Assembly: GCA_002373555.1 (NCBI GenBank)
Contig: DFKM01000122.1
Span: 1-15,776, forward strand
Direction: 5' to 3'
From: Lachnospiraceae bacterium UBA3645
GTDB lineage: Bacteria; Bacillota; Clostridia; Lachnospirales; Lachnospiraceae
DNA length: 15,776 nucleotides
How positions within the stretch are numbered: position 1 is the first letter of the stretch; every line of letters starts with the position of its first letter. Under the pieces are notes generated by a model. It was not told where the DNA came from. It did not search any database and saw only the letters and a program-made list of their open reading frames with translations. Below, piece by piece: positions 6,457 to 13,966 of this stretch. The translations under genes and the position numbers were made by a program.

Positions 6457-7257
6457 ATGGAAGATCTTCAGGTATCGGTCGTTATACCGAGTTACAACAG
6501 TGAGAAAACGATCCGACAGGCGGTGGAGAGCGCGCTTTCACAGGAGGGCGTTGCGTTGGAAGTCGTTGTCGTGGACGATGGCTCGCGCATCCCGGCCGCA
6601 GAGGTGCTTGCCGATCTTCTGCCGGATGAACGGCTGCGGATCCTGCGGCGGGAGGAAAATCTCGGCGTTGCGGCTGCCAGAAATCACGGGATCATCAATG
6701 CCGCGGGAAAATATGTCGCACTTCTGGATTCCGACGACTGGTGGGACCAGGGCAAGCTTGCCGAACAGGTGGAGGCGCTGGAACGGAACAAAGCAGTTCT
6801 CTGCTCGACCGCAAGAGAACTGATGCGTCATGACGGAGTATCGCTCGGCCGCATCATTCCCGTGAAGAAGCATATTACGTATAAGGAGCTTTTAAAGCAC
6901 AATTCCATTGCCTGCTCCTCCGTAGTCGTCCGCAGGGACGTCGCAAGGATCTTCCCGATGGAACACGACGATGCTCACGAGGACTATATTTTATGGCTGA
7001 AGATCCTGAAGCGCTACGGAAGCGCGATCGGGATTCAGAAACCGTATCTGAAATACCGGATGTCGGAGAACAGCAAATCCGGAAACAAATTAAAGTCTGC
7101 TGTCATGACTTATAAGGTGTACAGATATATGGGGTATTCGGTGCTGCGGTCGGCAGTATATTTCTGTTCCTATGCCGTACACGGGATCGGTAAGTATGCG
7201 GGGGTCGGAAAGAGCGGCCGCCGTTTCGGAAAGAAACAGAAAGGGAAAGAGGCCTGA
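6457..7257 (+). CDS. GT2-family glycosyltransferase
   Basis: Probable inverting glycosyltransferase of 266 aa that would add a sugar to the lipid-linked intermediate made by the preceding enzyme. GGAGG at 6444-6448 lies 8 nt before the ATG. The GT-A fold signature is complete: VSVVIPSYNSEKT (6-18), VVVVDDGS (36-43), LGVAAARNHGI (69-79), the metal-binding LLDSDDWW (89-96, DxD at D91/D93) and the likely acceptor/base region HEDYILWLKIL (174-184, acidic pair E175/D176). Residues about 222-248 are fairly hydrophobic and aromatic and could associate with the membrane; the last 15 residues are rich in Lys and Arg. It sits 26 nt after the sugar transferase and 35 nt before the L,D-transpeptidase gene, consistent with one transcript. 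Donor and acceptor sugars are not predictable. Confidence 0.92.
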   Translation: MEDLQVSVVIPSYNSEKTIRQAVESALSQEGVALEVVVVDDGSRIPAAEVLADLLPDERLRILRREENLGVAAARNHGIINAAGKYVALLDSDDWWDQGKLAEQVEALERNKAVLCSTARELMRHDGVSLGRIIPVKKHITYKELLKHNSIACSSVVVRRDVARIFPMEHDDAHEDYILWLKILKRYGSAIGIQKPYLKYRMSENSKSGNKLKSAVMTYKVYRYMGYSVLRSAVYFCSYAVHGIGKYAGVGKSGRRFGKKQKGKEA

Positions 7258-7292
7258 GGCCGGTACCCATCAATTCAGAAAGGCAGGAACGC

Positions 7293-9473
7293 ATGAAGAA
7301 AAGAGTAGGATTATCTGTCAGACTGCTGGCGTTTATTCTGGCAACAGCCATGATGCTGCAGCCGGTGCCGGCAAATGCTGACACTCCTGATAATACGGAT
7401 CAGACGACAGTAGAAACAACCGCAGAGGAAACAACGGCAGAAGAGACGGAGACGCCGGAGGAAACGCAGCCTGAAGAGACTGCGGCGGAGAAACCGGAGG
7501 CATCTGCGGAAGAAAGTGACGAGCAGCCGGCGGAAACAGAAGCGTCGGAAGAAACTGCGGCGGAACCTGAGAGCGAAGAGCAGGAGACACCGGAAGAGAT
7601 CACCTTCACGGCTGAGGCGCCGGCGCCTGTATTAAATAAGGAAGAAAAGCAGGATGCTGCAGTGACTGTACCGGCCGAGGCAGAAGCGGTTCCCGCAGGG
7701 ACCCCGGAAGACGCGGCACCTGATGGCGCGCCGGAAGATACACTTTCCGTCCCGAAGCTGACGGCTGCGGAAATCGTTGCTGACGGGATCAAAATTACCT
7801 GGGAGGCAGTGCCCGGTGCGGAGAAATACAACATCTACAGAAAAAAGGCCGGTGACAAATGGAACGGAAAGAACTTCTATACGGCAGCGGCAGCAGAATT
7901 TACGGATGAGGAAGCACTGGAAGTCGGAACGGAATATGTTTATACCGTTCGTGCCGTCAAAGGCAGTGCACTCAGCGGCTATGATGAAACGGGCCTGAGC
8001 GTGAAGGCGGCCCCGAAGCAGCCTGTGATGAAGACTCCTGTGTCTGTTTCCGAGACCGGCCTGAAGATCCTCTGGGAGGCGTCTGAGGATACCGATTATT
8101 ACAATGTCTACAGACAGGGTGACGACGGCCAGTGGACAAAGATCGGAAAGAAGATCGAGGAGACATCTTTTGTTGATAATGATGCGCCGAAGGCAAAGGA
8201 TACCGTTTATACAGTACGTTCCTGCAAACTCGCGGATGAAGAAGAGATCCTGAGCGCCTATGAAAAGACTGTTGTCGGAAAGACGCTGACGGCGGCCGAG
8301 GCAGAGAGTTCCTTTGCATCCCCGAAGCTGAAAAAAGCAGCGGGCGTCAATTATAAGACTGTCAAGGTGACCTGGGAGAAAGCGCCGGAAGCCGATGGTT
8401 ACTATGTCTACCGGAAGAAGGCGAACGGACGGTGGAAAATGCTCGCGGAAGTGAAAGGTGCGGATACCCTTTCGTATTCCGATGCAAAGTGCAAATTCGG
8501 CAAAAAATACACGTATACCGTAAGGGCCTACCGCCAGTACGGAAGCGTGATCCTGCGGAGCACGAACTATAACGAGACAGGCGTTACAGGAACGCCGAAG
8601 CTTGCGAAGCCCAGGCTTACGAGCGCCAGACCGACCGCTGACCGGAAAGGGATCACGGTAACCTGGAAAAAGGTTACCGGTGCGAAAGGTTACCGTATCT
8701 ACCGTAAGAAAGCGGGCGGAAAGAGATGGTCGCTCCTCAAGACCGTCGGCAAGGTGACATCGTATACCGACAAGACCGTGAAAGCGAACAGGAAATATAC
8801 ATACACAGTGCGTGCTTATGTTAAGGTGAGCGGAAAAGTCGTTCTCAGCGGTTACAACAAGAATGGCCTCACCTCCAGCACCGAGAGAACAAAGAAGATC
8901 GTGGACGGGCTTGTCCTTTACTATAATGATGACGGTTCCCTGATCAAGGATACGGAGAGCATTATCGGAAAGCAGAGCTCTTACAGGATCGAGATCGACT
9001 ACGACAAGAATATTGTCACCGTGTATGCCCAGAGCAGCAGCGGGAATTACAACGTTCCCGTGAAGGCCTTCGTCTGTTCGACCGGCAAGGCCACGCCGAT
9101 CGGGACCTTCAGCACGCCTGCAAAGTACCGCTGGCGCACGCTGCAGGGCCCCTGCTACGGACAGTGGTGCACACGTATCCACGGCGGTGTTCTGTTCCAT
9201 TCCGTACCGTATTACACGCAGAGCAACAACAACCTGAAGGTCTATGCCTACAATAAGCTGGGCACAAAGTGCTCTGCCGGCTGCATCAGACTCTGTTGCC
9301 GGGATGCGAAATGGATCTATGACAACTGCAAGCTCGGAACGAAGGTAACCATCAAGCATAACGCGAAGAATCCCTTCGGAAAGCCCAAAGCGCTGAAGCT
9401 CAAAAAGGGACATACCTGGGATCCGACAGACCCGAACATGGCCTATAAGTGCCGTGACAAGGGCTGCCACTGA
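7293..9473 (+). CDS. Secreted L,D-transpeptidase (YkuD) with acidic N-terminal region and FnIII-like repeats
   Basis: Predicted extracellular enzyme of 726 aa forming 3-3 peptidoglycan cross-links or attaching proteins to peptidoglycan through a catalytic cysteine. AAAGG lies upstream of the ATG. Parts: signal peptide (about 1-29, ending VPANA); a long acidic disordered region rich in Glu, Thr, Ala and Pro (about 31-150); four FnIII-like repeats (about 153-240, 241-330, 342-433, 436-530) with the W-x-x-V-x-G-A-x-x-Y-x-(V/I)-YRK pattern also found in the upstream hydrolase; the YkuD domain (about 562-690) with H636 in VLFHS and catalytic C664 in SAGCIR (661-666). A C-terminal tail (about 691-726) ends C720, C725 and H726. 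Ten cysteines lie between residue 595 and the end, many for an exported protein. The domain order is the reverse of the hydrolase: binding repeats first, catalysis last. A terminator follows. Confidence 0.92.
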   Translation: MKKRVGLSVRLLAFILATAMMLQPVPANADTPDNTDQTTVETTAEETTAEETETPEETQPEETAAEKPEASAEESDEQPAETEASEETAAEPESEEQETPEEITFTAEAPAPVLNKEEKQDAAVTVPAEAEAVPAGTPEDAAPDGAPEDTLSVPKLTAAEIVADGIKITWEAVPGAEKYNIYRKKAGDKWNGKNFYTAAAAEFTDEEALEVGTEYVYTVRAVKGSALSGYDETGLSVKAAPKQPVMKTPVSVSETGLKILWEASEDTDYYNVYRQGDDGQWTKIGKKIEETSFVDNDAPKAKDTVYTVRSCKLADEEEILSAYEKTVVGKTLTAAEAESSFASPKLKKAAGVNYKTVKVTWEKAPEADGYYVYRKKANGRWKMLAEVKGADTLSYSDAKCKFGKKYTYTVRAYRQYGSVILRSTNYNETGVTGTPKLAKPRLTSARPTADRKGITVTWKKVTGAKGYRIYRKKAGGKRWSLLKTVGKVTSYTDKTVKANRKYTYTVRAYVKVSGKVVLSGYNKNGLTSSTERTKKIVDGLVLYYNDDGSLIKDTESIIGKQSSYRIEIDYDKNIVTVYAQSSSGNYNVPVKAFVCSTGKATPIGTFSTPAKYRWRTLQGPCYGQWCTRIHGGVLFHSVPYYTQSNNNLKVYAYNKLGTKCSAGCIRLCCRDAKWIYDNCKLGTKVTIKHNAKNPFGKPKALKLKKGHTWDPTDPNMAYKCRDKGCH

Positions 9474-9481
9474 CAGACCGA

Positions 9482-9514
9482 CAGGCCTCCTGTTAAGGCA
9501 GGAGGCCTGCTTTT
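9482..9514 (+). terminator. Intrinsic terminator-like hairpin at the end of the envelope block
   Basis: CAGGCCTCCTG (9482-9492) pairs perfectly with CAGGAGGCCTG (9499-9509) around the 6-nt loop TTAAGG; C and four T follow (9510-9514). The stem is strong but the T-run is short, so read-through is plausible. The SD of holB (AAGGAG, 9517-9522) begins only 2 nt after the T-run. Confidence 0.78.
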
Positions 9515-9526
9515 GGAAGGAGACGC

Positions 9527-10393
9527 ATGGAGACGGGTGCTGCTGTAAATGACAGAATGCTGAGAGCATGCTTTGCCGCCGCGGCAAAGGGTGCGCCTTC
9601 CCATGCCTATATCATAGAGGGAGAGGATGAAAGGATCCTGCGGGGGTTATCCGATTATTTTATACAGCTCCTTCTGTGCGAAAGTCATGATGCCTGCGGG
9701 AAATGCCCTTCCTGCAGATTCCTCGCCGAAGGCGGACACCCGGATCTGATCCGGGTAGTGCCGGAGAAGCCGGGCGTCATCAAGGTGGATGACATCCGGA
9801 TCGGACTTGTGGAAGACATGAGCATCCGTCCGTACCGGAGCCGGTACAAGATCTATGTCGTCGAACACGCCGAATGGATGAATGTCCAGGCGCAGAACGC
9901 GCTCTTAAAGACCCTGGAGGAACCGCCTTCCTACGGCGTGATCCTGCTGCTCTCCTGCAATACCGAGGCGCTTCTGCCGACGATCATTTCACGAAGCGTC
10001 CGGCTGAAGGCCATGAGCGGCGGACACGGATGGGAACGCATTCCCGAGGAAGAGCGGTACAGGCTCGCGAGGATCTTTACGGGGATCCGGGGAACGGATA
10101 CTGCCGGGATCCATACAGCGGCGGAACAGCTTGCAGCGGATGATTTTGCACCGGATCAGGTGATCGGCGGGCTGCGTACCTGGATCCGGGATATCATGGC
10201 GCTGAAATTATCCGGTGCGGAGGACCGCATTGTGATCCGGGAAGCGCTGCCGGCGCTCCGGACCGCAGCAGAGGACTATACCTGGAAGCAGATCAATGCT
10301 ATACTTGCTATGACAGATACCGCGGAGGGACGTATTTCGTCGGGCGTGAATCCGGCCTGGCAGTACGAACTGCTTCTTGCGCGGATGCGATAG
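9527..10393 (+). CDS. holB: DNA polymerase III delta' subunit
   Basis: Clamp-loader subunit of 288 aa that, with DnaX and delta, loads the beta sliding clamp at replication forks. AAGGAG (9517-9522) lies 4 nt before the ATG. Residues 1-165 match the AAA+ clamp-loader fold: SHAYIIEG near the N-terminus, a zinc module with C51, C57, C60 and C63 (CGKCPSC), HPDLI (71-75), QNALLKTLEEPP (123-134) and TIISRSVRL (152-160). The P-loop position reads IIEGEDERIL and lacks the GK(S/T) of a working Walker A, as expected of a delta' subunit that does not hydrolyse ATP. The usual SRC motif is SRS here. The gene opens an operon with yaaT, rsmI and a NUDIX gene, related to the Bacillus holB-yaaT region. No separate promoter was found between the preceding terminator and this gene. 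Confidence 0.93.
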   Translation: METGAAVNDRMLRACFAAAAKGAPSHAYIIEGEDERILRGLSDYFIQLLLCESHDACGKCPSCRFLAEGGHPDLIRVVPEKPGVIKVDDIRIGLVEDMSIRPYRSRYKIYVVEHAEWMNVQAQNALLKTLEEPPSYGVILLLSCNTEALLPTIISRSVRLKAMSGGHGWERIPEEERYRLARIFTGIRGTDTAGIHTAAEQLAADDFAPDQVIGGLRTWIRDIMALKLSGAEDRIVIREALPALRTAAEDYTWKQINAILAMTDTAEGRISSGVNPAWQYELLLARMR

Positions 10394-10409
10394 AGAACTT
10401 GGAGGGAAT

Positions 10410-11519
10410 ATGATTAAGGTAACCGGTGTCCGCTTCCGGGGAGGCGGCAAGACATATTTTTTTGATCCCGGGGAACTGGAGCTTTCGCCCGGGATGAGCG
10501 TGGTGGTGGAAACAGCCAGAGGCACCGAAGTCGGCATGGTCTCGATGCCTTTCCGTGAGATCGAAGAGGAGGAGCTGACGGCTCCCTTAAAGACCGTGAA
10601 GCGCATCGCCACACACGAAGATTTTGAAGTCCTGAAAGCGAATAAGGAAAAAGAGAAGGATGCCTACCGCATCTGCAGGGAAAAGATTCGCGAGCACGGT
10701 CTGGAGATGAAGCTTGTGGATGTGGAGTATGCGTTTGAAGGAAACAAGATCCTGTTTTATTTCACGGCGGACGGAAGGATTGATTTCCGTGAGCTGGTCA
10801 AGGATCTGGCCTCGGTCTTCAAGACCAGGATCGAGCTTCGGCAGATCGGCGTCAGAGACGAAACGAAGATGCTCGGCGGGATCGGCATCTGCGGCCGTGT
10901 ACTGTGCTGCCATTCCTATCTGTCCGACTTCGCACCCGTATCCATCAAGATGGCCAAGGAGCAGAATCTCTCGCTGAATCCGTCCAAAATCTCCGGCGTC
11001 TGCGGCAGGCTGATGTGCTGCCTGAAGAATGAAGAAGATACATATGAGTATCTCAACAGCCGGCTTCCCTCCGTTGGAGAGATGGTGACGGCAGCGGCCG
11101 ACGGTGTGGAAGGTACGGTCAACAGCGTGAATGTCCTTCGGCAGACGGTCCGGGTACTGATCAAGACCGATGGCGATGAAATCGAAATGAAGGAATACCA
11201 TGTAGAGGATCTTGACTTCGGTCCGGACAGGAAACCGCCCGTACCGGTGGAGAGAAGACCGCTTCCGGAAATCGCGGAAAAGAGACCGAAGCAGGCCCCC
11301 GTACGGGAAAAGCCTGTTCGGGAGCCCGCTCCGGCCGAAGAGCCGGCCGGATCTGCAGAACATGCCGGAAGACAGAACGGCGAAAAACAGAACGGTGAAA
11401 GGCAGGGCGAACGCCGTAAGCGGCCGTTCCGACGCAGAAGAAACCAGGACGCGAAGAAGCGCCCGGAGAAAAAGCCTGATGGGGAGAAGAAGAATCCCCG
11501 CCCGCGGGAGAAGCAATGA
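10410..11519 (+). CDS. yaaT: PSP1-domain protein YaaT/RicT
   Basis: Cytosolic protein of 369 aa. In Bacillus the homologue (YaaT/RicT) works with YlbF and YmcA in a complex that carries [4Fe-4S] clusters and promotes RNase Y-dependent mRNA processing, affecting sporulation, competence and biofilm. The start is the ATG at 10410 after GGAGG (10401-10405), 16 nt past the holB stop; an in-frame ATG at 10377 inside holB is rejected. The PSP1 core covers about 62-147. The cysteine motifs GICGRVLCC (159-167) and GVCGRLMCC (196-204) supply the family's cluster-ligand cysteines C161, C166, C167, C198, C203 and C204. Residues about 272-369 form a long, disordered, highly charged Pro/Arg/Lys/Glu tail with an Arg-rich stretch (335-344), which could contact RNA (inference). 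The stop overlaps the rsmI start by 4 bp. Confidence 0.93.
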   Translation: MIKVTGVRFRGGGKTYFFDPGELELSPGMSVVVETARGTEVGMVSMPFREIEEEELTAPLKTVKRIATHEDFEVLKANKEKEKDAYRICREKIREHGLEMKLVDVEYAFEGNKILFYFTADGRIDFRELVKDLASVFKTRIELRQIGVRDETKMLGGIGICGRVLCCHSYLSDFAPVSIKMAKEQNLSLNPSKISGVCGRLMCCLKNEEDTYEYLNSRLPSVGEMVTAAADGVEGTVNSVNVLRQTVRVLIKTDGDEIEMKEYHVEDLDFGPDRKPPVPVERRPLPEIAEKRPKQAPVREKPVREPAPAEEPAGSAEHAGRQNGEKQNGERQGERRKRPFRRRRNQDAKKRPEKKPDGEKKNPRPREKQ

Positions 11520-12370
11520 GCGGAACATTGTATTTATGTGCAACACCGATCGGAAACCTGGAGGATATTACCCTCCGGGTTTTGCGCGTTTTAAAAGAGG
11601 CCGATCTGATCGCCTGCGAAGATACGAGACACAGCAGGGTCCTGCTGTCGCATTACGATATTCATACGCCGGTCACCAGCTATCATCAGCATAACCGGGT
11701 GAAAAAGGCGGAGGAACTCGTGGAAAAGCTGGCCGGCGGCCTGAATATCGCGCTGATCACGGATGCCGGCTCTCCGATTATTTCCGATCCGGGAGACGCG
11801 CTTGTGCAGAAATGCTACGAGAACGGTATCCGGGTGACGTCGCTGCCCGGACCGTGTGCCGGCATCACCGCGCTGACGCTTTCCGGCATCGATTCCGGCC
11901 GTTTTGCCTTCTACGGTTTCCTGCCGGTCAAGGGCCGGGAAAGAACGGATCTGCTCGCGGAACTGAAGAAGGAAAGGATGCCGGTCCTCCTGTATGAAGC
12001 GCCGCATAAGCTGAAGAAGACGCTTGCGGATCTTTATGCAGCGCTCGGAGACCGCGGGATCGTCATTCTGCGAGAGCTGACCAAAGTCCATGAAGAGCGG
12101 CTGCGGTTCCCGCTCTCCGGTGCTGTTTCCTATTATGAAGAGAACGAACCGAAGGGCGAGTTCGTGATGATCCTGGAGCCGGGCTCCGAAGAGGAACTGC
12201 TGCGGGAGGAAGCCGCGGCATTTTCGGAAAAGCCGCTGGCCGAACAGCTCGCGGAATATGTTGCGGAAGGCATGGATAAGAAAACGGCCATGAAGCAGAT
12301 TGCCAGGGAGCGGCACATGAGCCGGCGGGATGTCTACCAGGCGCTTCTGGCCGCGGAGGAAACGGAATGA
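11516..12370 (+). CDS. rsmI: 16S rRNA (cytidine(1402)-2'-O)-methyltransferase
   Basis: SAM-dependent enzyme of 284 aa that 2'-O-methylates C1402 of 16S rRNA in the ribosomal P site, supporting decoding accuracy. It has the tetrapyrrole-methylase fold typical of RsmI: N-terminal GTLYLCATPIGNLEDI (3-18), the family signature CEDTRHS (34-40) followed by SYHQHN (55-60), the SAM site ITDAGSPIISDPG (81-93), and LPGPCAGITAL (110-120). Length is normal. The ATG overlaps the yaaT stop (ATGA), indicating translational coupling. In Bacillus, yabA and other genes lie between yaaT and rsmI; here there is none. The 3' end overlaps the NUDIX start in the same way. Confidence 0.95.
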   Translation: MSGTLYLCATPIGNLEDITLRVLRVLKEADLIACEDTRHSRVLLSHYDIHTPVTSYHQHNRVKKAEELVEKLAGGLNIALITDAGSPIISDPGDALVQKCYENGIRVTSLPGPCAGITALTLSGIDSGRFAFYGFLPVKGRERTDLLAELKKERMPVLLYEAPHKLKKTLADLYAALGDRGIVILRELTKVHEERLRFPLSGAVSYYEENEPKGEFVMILEPGSEEELLREEAAAFSEKPLAEQLAEYVAEGMDKKTAMKQIARERHMSRRDVYQALLAAEETE

Positions 12371-12846
12371 TCGAGACAACACTGTGCTATCTGGAAAAAG
12401 ACGGCGCGTATCTGATGCTTCACCGGGTAAAAAAGAAAAATGACATCAACGAAGGCAAATGGATCGGCGTCGGCGGCAAGCTGGAAGGCCGGGAGAGCCC
12501 GGAGGAGTGTGCAAAGCGGGAGATCTTCGAGGAGACCGGACTGACGGCCGGGCGGCTCCGGATGAGAGCAGTGATCACCTTTCTGTCGGAAAAGGATGAC
12601 GAGCGGATGTATCTGTTCACCTGCGACGATTTTTCCGGGACGCTGAAGGAATGCGACGAGGGCGATCTGGCCTTTATTAATAAGGAAGAAGTTTATGCAC
12701 TGCCGTCCTGGGAGGGCGATAAGATCTTCCTGCAGAAAATTGCCGATCCGGCGCAGCCGTTTTTCTCCCTGCTGCTGGAATATGAAAAGGACAGGCTGCT
12801 GCGCGCAGAGATTTACGAAGACGGGATTTTCACAAAGCTGGTATAA
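12367..12846 (+). CDS. NUDIX hydrolase (MutT / 8-oxo-dGTP diphosphatase-like)
   Basis: Hydrolase of 159 aa expected to cleave a nucleoside diphosphate linked to another group; closest in style to MutT-type 8-oxo-dGTP diphosphatases that clean the nucleotide pool. The full NUDIX box G-x5-E-x7-REUxEExGU fits residues 38-60, beginning at the second G of VGGK and ending REIFEETGL (52-60). The preceding GKWIGVGGK (31-39) is typical of the MutT subgroup. It starts within the rsmI stop (ATGA, 4-bp overlap), so it is probably co-translated with rsmI and is the last gene of the operon. No hairpin terminator was seen after its stop. The exact substrate cannot be read from sequence. Confidence 0.9.
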   Translation: MIETTLCYLEKDGAYLMLHRVKKKNDINEGKWIGVGGKLEGRESPEECAKREIFEETGLTAGRLRMRAVITFLSEKDDERMYLFTCDDFSGTLKECDEGDLAFINKEEVYALPSWEGDKIFLQKIADPAQPFFSLLLEYEKDRLLRAEIYEDGIFTKLV

Positions 12847-12871
12847 ATCCGTGCGTTCGTCAAAAAACACT

Positions 12872-12899
12872 TTGAATTTATATTAAGTTCGTTTATAAT
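12872..12899 (+). promoter_or_regulatory. Sigma-A promoter of mreB/mbl
   Basis: TTGAAT (12872-12877), a 16-bp spacer, then a consensus TATAAT (12894-12899), in an AT-rich gap within GC-rich DNA. Transcription would start near 12906, leaving a leader of about 37 nt. The strong SD GGAGG (12931-12935) lies 7 nt before the ATG at 12943. Confidence 0.8.
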
Positions 12900-12942
12900 A
12901 GAAGCGCTTTGGCAATTCAGCCGGACATGAGGAGGAATCCGA

Positions 12943-13944
12943 ATGCTTTCAATGGATATAGGAATCGATCTGGGAACAGCCAGCGTGCTGGTTTATATCA
13001 AGGGCCGCGGCGTGGTCCTGAAGGAGCCGTCCGTGGTAGCCTATGACAGGGATACGAACGAGATCCGCGAGATCGGCGAAGAAGCGAGAAAGATGCTTGG
13101 CCGTACGCCCGGAAATATCGTTGCGATCAGACCCCTGCGCCAGGGCGTGATCTCCGATTATGATATTACCGAAAAAATGCTCAAGTACTTTATTCTCAAG
13201 GCGATGGGCAGGAAGACCCTGCGGAAGCCGCGCATCAGCGTCTGCATTCCCAGCGGGGCGACTGAAGTTGAGAAGAAGGCCGTGGAGGATGCGACCTACC
13301 AGGCCGGCGCCCGTGAAGTGAGCATCATCGAGGAACCGATCGCGGCGGCGATCGGCGCCGGGATCGATATCAGCAAAGCCTGCGGCAATATGATCGTCGA
13401 TATCGGCGGCGGCACATCGGATATCGCGGTCATTTCCCTCGGCGGTACGGTCGTCAGCACCTCCGTCAAGGTGGCGGGCGATAATTTTGACGATGCGATC
13501 GTAAAATATATGCGCAAGCGCCACAACCTGCTGATCGGCGAGCGGACAGCGGAAGAGATCAAGATCAGCATCGGCTGCGCCTACCCCAGACCCGAAATGA
13601 TCACCATGGACGTCAGAGGACGCAATCTGGTCACAGGACTTCCGAAGACGATGACGCTGACCTCCGACGAGATGCTGGATGCGCTGACCGAGCCGGCCAT
13701 GCAGATCGTTGAAGCGGTGCTGAATGTGCTGGAGCGCACGCCGCCGGAGCTTGCGGCGGATGTCTACGAACGCGGCATCGTGATGACGGGCGGCGGAAGC
13801 CTGCTCGCAGGACTGGATGAGCTGATCGAGGAGAAGACGGGCATCCATACCATGATCGCGGATGATCCCATGCGCGTGGTCGCGATCGGCACGGGCAAAT
13901 TCATCGAGTTCATTCATTCGAACCGCGGTCTGCTGGATTCATAA
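12943..13944 (+). CDS. mreB: Rod shape-determining protein MreB/Mbl (bacterial actin)
   Basis: Actin-like ATPase of 333 aa that forms membrane-bound filaments guiding side-wall peptidoglycan synthesis and rod shape. The phosphate-1 loop is DIGIDLGTASVLVY (5-18), the phosphate-2 loop IVDIGGGTSD (151-160), the catalytic region IIEEPIAAAIG (128-138), and the adenosine motif GIVMTGGGSLLAGL (278-291). Length is normal. The first ATG has an ideal SD. The N-terminus MLSMDIGIDLGTA and the position beside recD2, rather than next to mreC and mreD, suggest the Mbl or stand-alone MreB lineage of clostridia; which paralogue cannot be settled here. It has its own promoter, and recD2 follows after 22 nt without a terminator, so the two are probably co-transcribed. 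Confidence 0.95.
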   Translation: MLSMDIGIDLGTASVLVYIKGRGVVLKEPSVVAYDRDTNEIREIGEEARKMLGRTPGNIVAIRPLRQGVISDYDITEKMLKYFILKAMGRKTLRKPRISVCIPSGATEVEKKAVEDATYQAGAREVSIIEEPIAAAIGAGIDISKACGNMIVDIGGGTSDIAVISLGGTVVSTSVKVAGDNFDDAIVKYMRKRHNLLIGERTAEEIKISIGCAYPRPEMITMDVRGRNLVTGLPKTMTLTSDEMLDALTEPAMQIVEAVLNVLERTPPELAADVYERGIVMTGGGSLLAGLDELIEEKTGIHTMIADDPMRVVAIGTGKFIEFIHSNRGLLDS

Positions 13945-13966
13945 GAACAAGACGGACAGGAGAAGC

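Noticed and set aside
7632-9587. 651-codon minus-strand frame across the transpeptidase gene
   Set aside because: It is antisense to repeats and YkuD motifs that are clearly coding on the + strand, and it would read through the terminator hairpin.
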